A DNA stretch of 64,000 nucleotides from a virus: the IMG/VR virus record IMGVR_UViG_3300047470_000343, positions 1-64,000 of that record, one strand, 5' to 3'. The notes under the pieces were generated by a model that saw nothing but the letters and a program-made list of their open reading frames with translations, ran no database searches and had not been told where the DNA came from. Both the position numbers and the translations under genes were made by a program. Shown in pieces: positions 31,997 through 41,764 of the stretch (the stretch's first letter is position 1; each line of letters begins with the position of its first letter).

Positions 31997-32594
31997 GGTT
32001 CGCCCGGCGCACCCCTCCGGCAGGGTTCGCCCTCTCGGGGTTCGCCTTCGAGGGGTTCGCCCCCGGGGTTCGCCCCCGGGGTTCGCCTTGCAGGGTTCGC
32101 CTTGGGGTTCGCCTTCGAGGGGTTCGCCTTCAAGGGTTCGCCCTGGGGGTTCGCCTTGCGTGCGCCCCGGGGGTTCGCCTTCCCAGGGTTCGCCTTCCGG
32201 GGTGCGCCCCTGCTCTCTCGCGCCAGGGCGAAACCGTACGCCGCCGCCGGCCGCCGGGCTGTGCCCCCGGGGAACACCCCGCGCGCTCGCCCCGCACCCG
32301 CAGGCGCACCTCATTTGACCTGCGCAGACAAGGCGAACCCTCCGGCCCGCCGCGTCAAAGGTGAACCCGAACCCGAACCCTCGAAAGGCGAACCCGTTCG
32401 CCGAACCCTCCCGGGGCGCACCCCACGCCGAAGGCGAACCCGAACCCCGCCGCGAAAGGCGAACCCGTGCGCCTTTCGCGGGCGGGGGGTTCGCCCTGCC
32501 GGAAGGCGAACCCCCCGCCGAGGGTTCGCCTTCCGGCGCCCACACGAAAGGCGCACCCCCGAGGGGATGCGCCTTTGGAGTCGCAGGGTTCGCC
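31997..32594. repeat. GGTTCGCC repeat array, candidate replication origin
   Basis: By hand I count sixteen exact GGTTCGCC octamers on the plus strand (starts 31997, 32024, 32039, 32054, 32067, 32080, 32094, 32106, 32121, 32135, 32148, 32172, 32187, 32488, 32523, 32587) and five inverted copies GGCGAACC (32332, 32387, 32433, 32458, 32505), plus one-base variants. Spacing is 11-28 nt in the dense block. Frames across it give only low-complexity peptides, so it is non-coding. Clustered short direct and inverted repeats beside replication genes are typical of origins bound by an initiator, or of centromeres. The first thirteen face one way, most of the rest the other. Confidence 0.75.
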
Positions 32595-33166
32595 TACTTC
32601 GAGCGTCTCGTCTTCCGGCGCTCGCGCGCTTCGGCCGCCGTCCGTTCCTTGTCCGCGGCCCGCTCCTCCGCGAGGAGTTCGAGGAACCGCTCGGGGTACT
32701 CGTCGGCGAGCCGGCGCCGGGCCCGGCTGCGCGGAGACGGGTCCGGCAGGAAGTAGCCGTTGCGGGCGGCCTCACCGGCGAGGACCGCGTGAAGGAACTG
32801 GTCTTCCTTCTCCGCCCGGGACCGCACGGTCCCGATCCTCTTGAGGTACGCGCCGCGGCTCTCCCCCTCGGGGATGCCCAGATACTTGTCGGGCTCTCGC
32901 ACGATGCCCGGGATCGCCCGGCGGGCTTTGCGCGCCAACTGCGGCGAGCGGATCGCGCGCGCCTGGAGCTCGTAGTCCTCGCCGCGCGAGGCGTCGGGCC
33001 TCGCCCCGGCCTGAATGAACACCGCGACGGCCTCGGCGAACTCCTCGCCGCTCATCGACCGGTACAGCTCGATCTGCTCGGCAACAGCAGCGGGATCCGG
33101 CTCTGGCCGCCGGGGGCGCTCTCGCCCCTCGCTCGCAGGACCGGAGATCTGTTGCGATGCCGCCAT
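32594..33166 (-). CDS. Hypothetical charged helical protein
   Basis: A 190-residue protein. ATG 33166 has GGAGG 10 nt upstream; an ATG at 33190 is less well placed. Charged and alpha-helical, ending in an Arg/Lys-rich tail. Its stop codon touches the last GGTTCGCC repeat. No family recognised. In the gap 33167-33448 (282 bp) I see short hairpins but no gene that I can support. Confidence 0.65.
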   Translation of the reverse strand: MAASQQISGPASEGRERPRRPEPDPAAVAEQIELYRSMSGEEFAEAVAVFIQAGARPDASRGEDYELQARAIRSPQLARKARRAIPGIVREPDKYLGIPEGESRGAYLKRIGTVRSRAEKEDQFLHAVLAGEAARNGYFLPDPSPRSRARRRLADEYPERFLELLAEERAADKERTAAEARERRKTRRSK

Positions 33167-33448
33167 ACGGGCTGGCCCTCCTGGAGTCACTCACGGCCGG
33201 CCGCGCCGACGGGGCTTGTACAGGACGAGGTGACCGCGCCTCCCGTGTGCCGGATCGTCCCGGGAGCGACCAGTCCCCGGCCCCTGGGCCCTCGCGGGCG
33301 CAGTGGGCTCGACGCTCTTTCCCGCAGCCGCTCCCGGGACCACCAGGGGGCCCGGAGCTGCGGAACGCTGTCTTCGACGGTTAGGCGGCGGCCACCTCTT
33401 CCAGCGGATGATACCCGCGCGTACAGTGACCGCCGCACGGGTGAGTCA

Positions 33449-33766
33449 CTATCCGGACGTATCCGACGCCGAGGAAGTCATGGCCTCCACGATGGGTGCG
33501 ATCATGCTCGGCTTCCACACCAGGTCGTACGTGGTCTGCGAAGCCGCGAGGACGGCCAGGACCGTACCGACGGCCGGGATGTGCTTGAACTGATCCAGGC
33601 CGCCCGTCGCCGCGAGGGTCGCGAGGCTGCCCAGCAGCGACGCGAGGACAGCCACGGTCCGCTTGGTGTTCGCGGACCACTTCGGCTTCTGGATGATGGC
33701 GGTCAGGGGCGGGAGGAGCGCGCCTACCGCGGACCCGGTGACGATGGAATCGAGAGTGCTGCTCAT
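33449..33766 (-). CDS. Holin-like membrane protein
   Basis: A 105-residue protein from ATG 33766 behind AAGGGAAGG. Two or three hydrophobic segments (about 10-26, 40-58 and 68-85) with a short charged end match the size and layout of actinophage holins, which make membrane holes to let the endolysin out. It lies in the lysis/tail-end part of the operon together with another membrane protein, while the endolysin is 10 kb away. Holins are diverse, so the call rests on topology. Confidence 0.6.
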   Translation of the reverse strand: MSSTLDSIVTGSAVGALLPPLTAIIQKPKWSANTKRTVAVLASLLGSLATLAATGGLDQFKHIPAVGTVLAVLAASQTTYDLVWKPSMIAPIVEAMTSSASDTSG

Positions 33767-33842
33767 GAGGCCTTCCCTTGGCTGGATGGAGTGAGGCACC
33801 CCGGACCATGCCCGCAGGCCGGCGCTTGCGTCCCGGGCCGCG

Positions 33843-34244
33843 TCAGTCGTCCGCCAGGTCCCCAGCGATCTCCGCGGGCGGCTCCGGCGCCGGAGCGTCG
33901 GTCAGGTTCGCGATCATCCGGCGAAGGCGGTGGATGTGCTCGACCGCGGCCGCCTTCCAGCGACGCCACTGCCGCTGTTCCTCCTCCAGGCGCTCGACGC
34001 GGGACTCCAGCGTCGTCACCCGCTCCAGCGTCGCCGCGTTCGTCTCACGCTGCTGCTCCAGGAGCTGGGTGAACCCGTTCGTCACCGTCTGCACCGCGTT
34101 CACGTAGGTGCTGGCCTCGGCCGTGTGTGCGTCCGTGTCGGTCTTGTGCCTGTTCTGGCGGTACACCAGCCAAGCGCCGCCCAGCACGCCGAGCATGCCG
34201 AACACGGGCGTCAGGATGGGCGCCAGGGGGATAAGCCAGGCCAT
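33843..34244 (-). CDS. Membrane-anchored coiled-coil protein
   Basis: A 133-residue protein with an N-terminal transmembrane segment (about 4-26), then a long coiled coil (about 35-105) with Leu/Glu heptads and an acidic Pro/Ala end. Such proteins often lie beside holins in actinophage lysis cassettes and may act as a second holin or a spanin-like helper. Function not proven. Confidence 0.6.
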   Translation of the reverse strand: MAWLIPLAPILTPVFGMLGVLGGAWLVYRQNRHKTDTDAHTAEASTYVNAVQTVTNGFTQLLEQQRETNAATLERVTTLESRVERLEEEQRQWRRWKAAAVEHIHRLRRMIANLTDAPAPEPPAEIAGDLADD

Positions 34245-34357
34245 GGCGCCTCCTCGGTCGATGGTCGGTCAGGGTGCGCGGGGGCCGGGGCCGAAGCCCG
34301 CGGCCCCCCGCAGCCTGCACGCTGCACGACCGCGCCCGTTTACGTCCCGGGCGGCCG

Positions 34358-34573
34358 TCAGGGCGTCAGCGTCTCGGCCGGCACGATGTCCGCGACGAGG
34401 ACTCCGCACTGCCCGCAGACCGCACGCCAGATCGGCTCAGTGGCGTTGGGGTACATCGGCACGAGGTACGTGACCCCGTTCTCCTGACAGTCCTCCTTGA
34501 TGTTCTTCTCCTCGTCGGCCACGGTGCGGCAAGTGACCGCCATACGCACCGATGTGGGCTCCTCGTCGGCCAT
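34358..34573 (-). CDS. Small protein with Cys-x-x-Cys
   Basis: A 71-residue protein from ATG 34573. It has a Cys-Gly-Gln-Cys near residue 54 plus two more cysteines, a possible zinc site or redox pair. Its ribosome binding site GGAGGG lies in a perfect 11-bp stem (34575-34585 / 34639-34649). Confidence 0.65.
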   Translation of the reverse strand: MADEEPTSVRMAVTCRTVADEEKNIKEDCQENGVTYLVPMYPNATEPIWRAVCGQCGVLVADIVPAETLTP

Positions 34574-34574
34574 T

Positions 34575-34649
34575 GGCCCTCCGTCTCTCGTCTCCGGGCC
34601 GCCGGGGAGAAGTCCCCGGGGCGGCTGGAGAGTGGAGGGACGGAGGGCC
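34575..34649 (-). promoter_or_regulatory. Hairpin covering a late ribosome binding site
   Basis: GGCCCTCCGTC (34575-34585) pairs perfectly with GACGGAGGGCC (34639-34649). On the minus strand the 3' arm is the GGAGGG site before ATG 34573; the 5' arm follows the late motif copy at 34648-34663. Confidence 0.65.
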
Positions 34650-34666
34650 TAGCGTCCCGGGGCCGG

Positions 34667-37600
34667 TCAGCTCGCCATACCGATGTAGTCGATGCTGGTC
34701 GCTGTGGTGTTCGTGCGGGTCAGCCAGATCGTCACCGAGGACGTGCTGACGTCCGAGCAGCCGACTCCGAGAACTGAGGTACCTGGCACCTGCGTTGACG
34801 CGGTGGCCACGAACCGCGGGCTGCTGCCGTTGATGTTCAGGCCAGTGACCGTCAACGAGGTCGGGACGTTGGCCGCAGACGGCGTGATGCTCACCCGGCC
34901 GGTCACGATGCTGCTCGCGTGGAAGGTGCCGACGACGTAGGTGTCGGGAGCGGTGATGGTGGCCTGGATCTTGGTCATCGAAATGCGGGGCGTGTCCGGG
35001 ACGATTGCCCCGAAGGGGGTCACTATGCGTGCCCGTTCGGTGACCCATGTGTCCTTGCCCATGTACGTGCGCCACCGGTACGTGTTGCTATCCGCCGTGT
35101 CGACGAAATCGCCGCTGTATGTGTAGAGGCTTGCGGCGTCACCGCTGCCGTTCACCTGCAAGTACGCCTCGTTCGTCCCGTCGTCGGACGTGAGGTAGAT
35201 ACGGGGCGACGGAGTCGATGCGAACAGCGGGAGGTAGTCCGGCTGAATGACGATCTTCTGCGTGGCTGTTGCGCCGCCGTACGCGGAGAACTTTGAGGCG
35301 TCGAGGACGATGCGAGACCCGGTGGCAGCGGTCTGCACGATGGCGCCGGTGATCGTCTTGCCGTTGATCGCGGCCGCGTCCAGCTTGTTCGCCGTGATCG
35401 CGCCGTCCGCGATCAGGACATCGGACATGACGGGCTGGATCGAGGCGTTGTCGAAGGAGACCGTTCCAGCGGTCGCATCGTAGGACGCGAGGCGGAACTC
35501 CGCGGTGACCGTGCCCACCGGCGCGGTGACCGTGCCCGCGAGGTTCGTCCACGAGCCCTTCGTGGGGGTCGTGTTCGTGACGAACCCGAACGTCACACCG
35601 CCCGCCGAGTCGATCCACCGGGCGTAGAAGCGGACCGACGTCCCGTTCCAGTCCGTCGACGGGTTCACATCGGTCGCGATCCTGAACGCCTGCCCCGGCA
35701 GGACAGGGAACGTCGCCACGGTCAGAGTGCGGATGACCGCGGTCGCGTTGACCGCGTTGACCTGGGCGCTCTTCAAGGAACCGTTGCCGGTGTTGGCGAT
35801 CGACCAGAACGACTGTCCGGCGACCAGAGCCGCGCCGCCCGCGCCCTCGAAACTGGGGTCCGGCAGCATGTTCGAGCCGCCGGTGATCGCGAGCCGGTCC
35901 GCGGTGATCGCCCCGGCCTTGATGTGCGTGGCGTCGATGGAGCCCGCCGAGATGGCCGTAGCCGTCACAGCTCCAGCCGAGATGGCCGTCGCTGTCACCG
36001 AGTTCGCCGCGAGCTGCGCGGCCGTCACCGACAGCGCGCCGAGCTGCGCCGTCGTGATCGAGCTGCCGACGATCCGGTCCGCGTTCAGGGTGCCGGCCGT
36101 GATGCGGTCGCCCTGGATCGAGCCCGCGACCATCTTCGGCGTCGTGATGGCGCCGTCCTGGATGTTCACGGTCTGCACGGCCCCGGTCTCGACGACCTCG
36201 ATCGTGAACATCCCGATCTCGGCGGTGCCGTCGCCGCCGGTGTAGTTCGCATAGAACAGGGGCGAGATGTAGCGGGCGTTCGCGTGGAGCACGCTCGGCG
36301 CCGTCGGCGTGGGAGAGGCGACCTGGGTGCCGTTCACACCGGCGCCCGCGTAGCCCTTGAGGTAGCCGGTGAAGCGCTGCCAGCCGCCACCGGCCGTCAG
36401 GTTCTGCGCGGCCACGGCCACGTAGTGCTGGGAGGCGACGCTCGCAGCCCCGCTGACGTTGACGAGCGTCGTACCGTCGGCGGCGACGCCCACAACGCCC
36501 GCATAGCAACGCTGGTTGGCGGTGTTACTGGACGCCACGGTCTGCCGGATGGTGAAGCTGATCCGGTACAGGACGTTCGGGTCGAAGGGGATCAGGATGT
36601 CGGGGCGCCAGCCGCCGCTGAAGCCCGCGACCGCGCGCATCACGTAGCCGCCGGACTGCGCGTCGGACACCTGGACCGACGTCAGGTTCCCTGGGGCCGT
36701 CGCGGTGGTGGTGCTGGTGCCGTTGACCTTCCACCGGGCAGCGTCCGCACCGGCGTCGTACATCTTCTGCACGATCGACGCGGCCGTGGTGACGCTGAGT
36801 TGGCTCGTCGTGATGGACCCGGCCACGATGCGGTCCGCGGCCACACTGCCGGCCGCCAGACGGTCTCCTTGGATGGTGCCCGCCGTCATGGCGGCCGTCG
36901 TGACCGCTCCGGCCGAGATCGACCCTGCCGTGACCGAGTTCGCCGCCATGGCCGTTGCCGTGACCGCGTTCGCGGAGATCTCTGTTGCGGTGACGGAGTT
37001 CGCGGCGAGCTCGCGCGCCGTGATGGCGTCTGCCGCGATCTTTCCCGCCGCCACGGCGTCTGTCGCCAGGGCTGCGGTCTGGATGGATCCTGCGGCGATC
37101 GAGGCCGCCGTGACTGAGTTCGCCGCGAGCTGCCCGGCTGTGATGGTGTTCGCTGCTATGTGCGAAGCCGTGATGACACCGGCCGCTATCTCGGCTGCGG
37201 TGACGGAGTTCGCCGCGAGTTCCCGCGCCGTGATGGCGTCGGCGGCCACCTTCCCGGCCGTCACGGCGTCTGTCGCCAGGGCCGCCGTGGTCACCGACCC
37301 GGCGAACAGTGCGGTTGCCGTGACTGCGCCCGCGGAGATCTCGGTCGCGGTGACCGAGTTCGCCGCAAGTTCCCGCGCCGTGATGGCGTCCGCGGCCACT
37401 TTCCCGGCCGCCACGGCGTCCGCCGCCAGGGCCGCCGTCTGCACGCTCCCGGCGGCAAGCTGAGTTGCCGTGACGGAGTTCGCCGCCAGTTGCCCGGCCG
37501 TGATGGTGCCAGCCGCAATGGCTGCCGCAGTGACCGACCCTGCGGACAGCTCTGCTGCCGTGACGGAGTTCGCCGCCAGTTCCCGCGCCGTGATGGCGTC

Positions 37601-39499
37601 CGCCGCGATCTTCCCAGCGATCACCGCGTCCGCCGCGATGGCCGGGGCAGTGACCGCGCCCGACGCCAGGTTGATCGTGTCGACGACGCCGGTTTTCAAG
37701 GCCTCGATCGCGACGTAGTCCACTTGCATCGTCGAGGCCGCGGCCGACTGCTGGTTGTAGTTGAGCCAGACGTACGGACTGATGAACCGCACACCCGCGT
37801 TCACCAGGCCCGGGGAGCGCGGGTCGTTGTTCGGACCGGCGGACCCAGCGACACCGGTACCGGCCCGGCCCTTCAAGAACCCGATGACGGTGACCCAGCC
37901 GTCCGAGTTGGCGACGGCCTTCCCTCCCGCGGCCGCGTAGTAGTGCGAGTTCATCGAGTTGACGCCGTCGCGGTTGACCAGCGTGGTGCCGTCCGCGCCG
38001 ATGCCGAGGACGCCGACATACACCGCGTCGGATGTGCCGGCCTGCGGCATCCGGACCCGAGCGGACACGCGATACAGGACGTCGGGGTCGTACGCGATCT
38101 GGGTGTTGCCCCGCAGACGCGCGAACCCGGTGGCCTGGCCGACGGTCTGGCCGGTGTAGGCGTCGGTGACACCGGTCAGGAAGCTGAAAGAGCCTCCGGG
38201 GCCGAGAGCGGCCACCGTCCACGTGGACGAGTCGCCCAGCGTGTCGACCCACCGCTGGGTGGCGGTGTCGGCAAGGGAGCTGGACAGGGTGGCCAGCGTG
38301 ACGGCCTGCGCGGCGAGCTTGCCCGTCGTGACCGCGGCTGCGCCGATCTTCTGCGCCGTCACGGCGAGGTCTGCGAGCTTTGCCGAGTCGATCGCGGCGG
38401 CCGCGACCTTCGCCGCGGTGACAGCCGAGTCCGCGAGCGCAAGCTCGGTGACCGCGCCGTTGGCGAGCTTCGCCTGAGTGACGGCGTTCGCGCCCAACTT
38501 GGCGGCGAGGACCGCGCCGTCGGCGAGCCGGGTCGAGTCGATCGCGCCCGTGGCCACCTTGGCGGTGGTGACCGCGGCGTCGCCGATCTTCTGCGCGGTG
38601 ACCGCGAGGTCGGCGAGCCGGGTCGAGTCGATGGCGGCCGCCGCGACCTTCGCCGCGGTGACCGCCGAGTCCGCGAGCGCGAGCTCCGTCACCGCGCCGG
38701 CGGCCAGCTTGGACTGAGTCACCGCGTTCGCGGCCAGCTTCGCGTTGAGGACCGCACCGTCCGCGAGCGCCCAGGACTCCACCGCGCCCGCGGCGAGCTT
38801 CGCCGCAGTGACCGCATCGTCCGCCAGGAGTAGATCGGTGATGGCCCCCAGCGCCACCTTTTCGCTGGTGACAGCGGCCGCGGCGAGCTTCGCCGCGGTG
38901 ACAGCTTCCGCGGCCAACTTGACGTCGGTGACAATCCCGTCGATCAAGTCCTGTGACACGGCCTGCCGCGGCGTGCCCTGCACCGCCACGGACGCATCAC
39001 CGGTCAGCAGCGCCGTGTTCTGCGCGACCAGGCGCACCCACACCGGGGCGTAGCCCTCGACATGGACGGTGGCCGTGCCGCCGAGCAGCGCCGTGATCGT
39101 CGCTATCTGCGTGGTCAGGGACGGGGTGAAGTCCTCGGCCGGACCGACGTGGACCTGCACGAGGGAGAAGTCGGCGGGGGCCGCGTCGGCATCCGCCCAC
39201 TGGCCGTCCCAGTCGATGACCAGACCGGCCAGCGCTTCCGTGACGGTCGGGGCAGAGGGTGTGGGCGGCGGCTCGGTGTTGACCGGGTCGGGGACCAGGG
39301 CGACGGTGCCGTCGGACTGCACGCCGACGGAGCCCTTGAGCGTCCCCTCCTCGTCGTAGATGTCGAGGCTGCCACCCTCGATCGAGGCGTAGTTGAGCTG
39401 GTTGGGGCGCTCCAGCGCCGACAGTCGGTCTTCGAGCGCCTTGAAGTACCCGGCGAACTGCTTCGCCTTCTCGCGCTCGTCCAAGCGGAAGGAGGACAC
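34667..39499 (-). CDS. Long tail fibre with decapeptide repeats
   Basis: About 1610 residues. GTG 39499 follows GGAGGG at 7 nt; GTGs at 39505 and 39514 are alternatives. A short N-terminal coiled coil leads to three blocks of ten-residue repeats of the form T-A-x-x-[LIV]-A-A-x-[SA]-[VI], separated by two related beta-rich modules that share a Val-Leu-Tyr-Arg-[IV]-S start and a Tyr-Leu-Lys-Gly or Phe-Leu-Lys-Gly segment. The C-terminal 300 residues are Ser/Thr-rich and globular. Decapeptide stretches like this form trimeric fibre shafts. The C-terminal part is the likely host-binding end. Confidence 0.85.
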   Translation of the reverse strand: MSSFRLDEREKAKQFAGYFKALEDRLSALERPNQLNYASIEGGSLDIYDEEGTLKGSVGVQSDGTVALVPDPVNTEPPPTPSAPTVTEALAGLVIDWDGQWADADAAPADFSLVQVHVGPAEDFTPSLTTQIATITALLGGTATVHVEGYAPVWVRLVAQNTALLTGDASVAVQGTPRQAVSQDLIDGIVTDVKLAAEAVTAAKLAAAAVTSEKVALGAITDLLLADDAVTAAKLAAGAVESWALADGAVLNAKLAANAVTQSKLAAGAVTELALADSAVTAAKVAAAAIDSTRLADLAVTAQKIGDAAVTTAKVATGAIDSTRLADGAVLAAKLGANAVTQAKLANGAVTELALADSAVTAAKVAAAAIDSAKLADLAVTAQKIGAAAVTTGKLAAQAVTLATLSSSLADTATQRWVDTLGDSSTWTVAALGPGGSFSFLTGVTDAYTGQTVGQATGFARLRGNTQIAYDPDVLYRVSARVRMPQAGTSDAVYVGVLGIGADGTTLVNRDGVNSMNSHYYAAAGGKAVANSDGWVTVIGFLKGRAGTGVAGSAGPNNDPRSPGLVNAGVRFISPYVWLNYNQQSAAASTMQVDYVAIEALKTGVVDTINLASGAVTAPAIAADAVIAGKIAADAITARELAANSVTAAELSAGSVTAAAIAAGTITAGQLAANSVTATQLAAGSVQTAALAADAVAAGKVAADAITARELAANSVTATEISAGAVTATALFAGSVTTAALATDAVTAGKVAADAITARELAANSVTAAEIAAGVITASHIAANTITAGQLAANSVTAASIAAGSIQTAALATDAVAAGKIAADAITARELAANSVTATEISANAVTATAMAANSVTAGSISAGAVTTAAMTAGTIQGDRLAAGSVAADRIVAGSITTSQLSVTTAASIVQKMYDAGADAARWKVNGTSTTTATAPGNLTSVQVSDAQSGGYVMRAVAGFSGGWRPDILIPFDPNVLYRISFTIRQTVASSNTANQRCYAGVVGVAADGTTLVNVSGAASVASQHYVAVAAQNLTAGGGWQRFTGYLKGYAGAGVNGTQVASPTPTAPSVLHANARYISPLFYANYTGGDGTAEIGMFTIEVVETGAVQTVNIQDGAITTPKMVAGSIQGDRITAGTLNADRIVGSSITTAQLGALSVTAAQLAANSVTATAISAGAVTATAISAGSIDATHIKAGAITADRLAITGGSNMLPDPSFEGAGGAALVAGQSFWSIANTGNGSLKSAQVNAVNATAVIRTLTVATFPVLPGQAFRIATDVNPSTDWNGTSVRFYARWIDSAGGVTFGFVTNTTPTKGSWTNLAGTVTAPVGTVTAEFRLASYDATAGTVSFDNASIQPVMSDVLIADGAITANKLDAAAINGKTITGAIVQTAATGSRIVLDASKFSAYGGATATQKIVIQPDYLPLFASTPSPRIYLTSDDGTNEAYLQVNGSGDAASLYTYSGDFVDTADSNTYRWRTYMGKDTWVTERARIVTPFGAIVPDTPRISMTKIQATITAPDTYVVGTFHASSIVTGRVSITPSAANVPTSLTVTGLNINGSSPRFVATASTQVPGTSVLGVGCSDVSTSSVTIWLTRTNTTATSIDYIGMAS

Positions 39500-39590
39500 C
39501 GCCACTCCCTCCACTGCTCCGCGGCCGCCGGGATGTCCGGGGCAGAGCGGGAGAGTGGAAGGAGGGACCCGTTAGCGTCTCGGGCGCAGG

Positions 39591-40796
39591 TCAGCCGTAG
39601 AAGTCGCTTCGGGTCAGGGACAGGACGGCAGTGCCGGCGGCCGGGTCGATCTCCTCGGCCGTGATGCGGTGCCAGATCGCGAGCTCCCCGAGCCACGGCA
39701 CCTCGACCTGGACGAGGATGCGGTCCCCGAGCCCCCACGAGCCGATTGGCGCATTGGGGTGGTGACGGACCGCGATGGACGGGATGGTGAGCTGTTCGGA
39801 GTGCTTGGCTCGCACGGTGCGGCCGTACGTGGCCAGAGACTTGGCGTTGGCCGTGCTCTTGTGGGTGACGATCTTGGCCCGGCGCACCCGCTTGTCGTCG
39901 ACGACGACGCGCGCCCGAGCGGTCTTGGCGCCGGTGCCCTTGCCGAGGACGTAGATGTTGTTGGCGAAGAAGTCGCCCTGGCCGCCCGGCGTGGCCAGCT
40001 CGATGATGTTCTCGCCCTGAGCGAAGCGCAGATCCTTACGGGTCTTGCCGAGCCGTCGTTTCCCCAAGTCGATGTGGTGAAGGATCTTCTCCTTCGACCC
40101 GTCCCAGTAGTGGTGTTCGAGGTAGTCGGCGTGGGCCTGGCCCATGACGTCGCTGATCACCTGCCCGCAGTCCGGGCTGTCCCACCACTGGAGCTCCCAC
40201 GGGTCCTTGCCGTTCGTGTGGCCGAGCTTGTACCCGGAGTCGTGGCCGTCGATGGTGATGCCGAGCTTGCCCTGCTTGTAGCTCTGGAGATGCGACCAGA
40301 CTGCCCGGTACACGTCGAAGGCGTCCCACCGGCTGGAGATCGTGTTCGCGGGCCGCGGGGGCATCTTCCGCTTCGGATGGGTGCCGTCGATGTAGCCGTC
40401 GTGGTTCTTGTCCTTGCCGTCGTACGCCCATTTCTTCGGGATGGTGGCGCCCGAGCGGATCGTCGGCCCCAGGTAGGGCATCTCGGCCGGGTACGCCGCG
40501 TAGCCCGCGCACGTCACCTTCATGGCCTGGCCCTCGTAGGCGATGTTCGTGACGATGCCGCCCCACCGGATCCGGCCCTCGAACTCGGCGAAGATGCTCG
40601 TGGCCCACTCGGCGATGACGGGCAGGCCGTCGGGCTTGGCCATCAGCCGCATGTACTCCGGGTGGATGCTGCCCTGTAGCTGCCCCGGCCCGTTCAGCTC
40701 CCGGCGGGGCGGCCCGTCCGGGTCGAAGGGCACATCCCAGTCGAGGAAGTCCTGCCCGACCGTCCGCATCGCTATGTAGCGCCAACCGTGGCCCAT
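39591..40796 (-). CDS. Minor tail protein
   Basis: A 401-residue protein, start overlapping the upstream stop (TGATG). It has many Trp, Tyr, His and Lys residues and alternating beta segments, as in baseplate hub or tail-tip proteins of siphoviruses. An Asp-Gly-Lys-Asp-Lys-Asn-His-Asp-Gly-Tyr-Ile-Asp loop looks like a calcium-binding loop. By position (between Dit-like protein and fibre) it is the probable tail-associated hub. Confidence 0.7.
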   Translation of the reverse strand: MGHGWRYIAMRTVGQDFLDWDVPFDPDGPPRRELNGPGQLQGSIHPEYMRLMAKPDGLPVIAEWATSIFAEFEGRIRWGGIVTNIAYEGQAMKVTCAGYAAYPAEMPYLGPTIRSGATIPKKWAYDGKDKNHDGYIDGTHPKRKMPPRPANTISSRWDAFDVYRAVWSHLQSYKQGKLGITIDGHDSGYKLGHTNGKDPWELQWWDSPDCGQVISDVMGQAHADYLEHHYWDGSKEKILHHIDLGKRRLGKTRKDLRFAQGENIIELATPGGQGDFFANNIYVLGKGTGAKTARARVVVDDKRVRRAKIVTHKSTANAKSLATYGRTVRAKHSEQLTIPSIAVRHHPNAPIGSWGLGDRILVQVEVPWLGELAIWHRITAEEIDPAAGTAVLSLTRSDFYG

Positions 40797-41764
40797 CAGG
40801 CGCTCACCGGCTCCTGCGAGTAGGTCACCTCAAGGCCCAGGACCGTCCGCGCGTCCGCGCGCAGCACCCCCGTGAACGTGGCTGTGCCGATGCCCTCCAC
40901 GGCGATGGCCATGACGGTGCCGCGGTCGGCCGGCGCGACGGCGAACTTGTGCCCGGCCTGCACGGACAGCCGCCCGGCCTGCGTGATGCCGTACGGCATC
41001 GCTGCGCCGTGCTGCTCGCCGAGCGATACGCGGACCTGCCCGCGGGCTTCGGTGGTGTCGGGGTGGAGTACGCCCGTCACGAGGACGTGGATGCTTGCGT
41101 GCGTCGCCCACTCCGGGACCGTGTCCGACCAGCTCGCACCCAGCGGCCAGATCTCCCAGTCGTCGGTGATGGCGCCGACGTCGTCCGGGCTCGACCAGGC
41201 GCCCGCCAGGTAGCGGCGCGAGGTCTGGGAGCGGGGGCGCACCATCTGCCGCAGGTCGGTGACCATGCCCGAGGTGATAGTGGCCGACGACACCGGGATG
41301 TCGATGCGGGCCAGCGTGATGGCGGTGGAGTCCGGGTCGATGTCGAGGATGCTCGTCGTGCCCGGCGGCACATCGGAGATCACTCGGGTGTAGACGTACG
41401 GGCCGACCTCGGGGTCCTCGGGCGCGGGCCACGTCTCCCCGCCGTACGGGTCCTCAATGCGGACGATGATCAGGTCGGAGCGGCCGCCGTCGACGCCGGT
41501 CGGCTCCAGGTCCACCTGCTCCGTCGTGGGCATCCGCGCCGCGTACGACTGGTTCCCACCCCCCGCGACAGCCCGCTTCTTCGCGACCATCGCCCCCGGG
41601 GCGACCTGGACGGCCATGCCCGGGGCGACCAGGGCGCTCACGAGGAGGTCAGCAGGCCCGACGATGCCCTCCCCGCCGCTCGCCGCCGTCTCGGCGATCA
41701 GCCGGAGCGTCTCCTCGGATGCTGCGGTGCCTTCTACGAACCAGGGGACGCCATCCCACGTCAT
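40796..41764 (-). CDS. Minor tail protein
   Basis: A 322-residue, mainly beta-stranded protein with a Gly/Ala-rich N-terminal third. It follows the distal-tail-like protein, where siphoviruses keep tail-tip or fibre-connector genes. Its ribosome binding site GGAGAG can pair with CTCTCC upstream (41770-41775 / 41787-41792). Exact role not visible. Confidence 0.65.
   Translation of the reverse strand: MTWDGVPWFVEGTAASEETLRLIAETAASGGEGIVGPADLLVSALVAPGMAVQVAPGAMVAKKRAVAGGGNQSYAARMPTTEQVDLEPTGVDGGRSDLIIVRIEDPYGGETWPAPEDPEVGPYVYTRVISDVPPGTTSILDIDPDSTAITLARIDIPVSSATITSGMVTDLRQMVRPRSQTSRRYLAGAWSSPDDVGAITDDWEIWPLGASWSDTVPEWATHASIHVLVTGVLHPDTTEARGQVRVSLGEQHGAAMPYGITQAGRLSVQAGHKFAVAPADRGTVMAIAVEGIGTATFTGVLRADARTVLGLEVTYSQEPVSA

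Noticed and set aside
31987-32545. Long frames through the GGTTCGCC array, with Gly-Phe-Ala or Lys-Ala-Asn-Pro repeats
   Set aside because: The peptides are simply the translated repeat, open on both strands at once, with no ribosome binding site; the region is better seen as non-coding repeats.
31997-32594. CRISPR array
   Set aside because: Repeats are only 8-10 bp, spacing is 11-28 nt and orientation changes; there are no cas genes.
33187-33438. 83-codon minus frame in the gap before the holin-like gene's downstream neighbour
   Set aside because: Arg/Gly-rich with weak codon bias and no ribosome binding site; probably leader DNA.
36525-38252. 575-codon minus-strand frame in the tail fibre
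   Set aside because: It is a shifted reading of the decapeptide repeat, very rich in Arg/Gly/His; the fibre frame explains the DNA.
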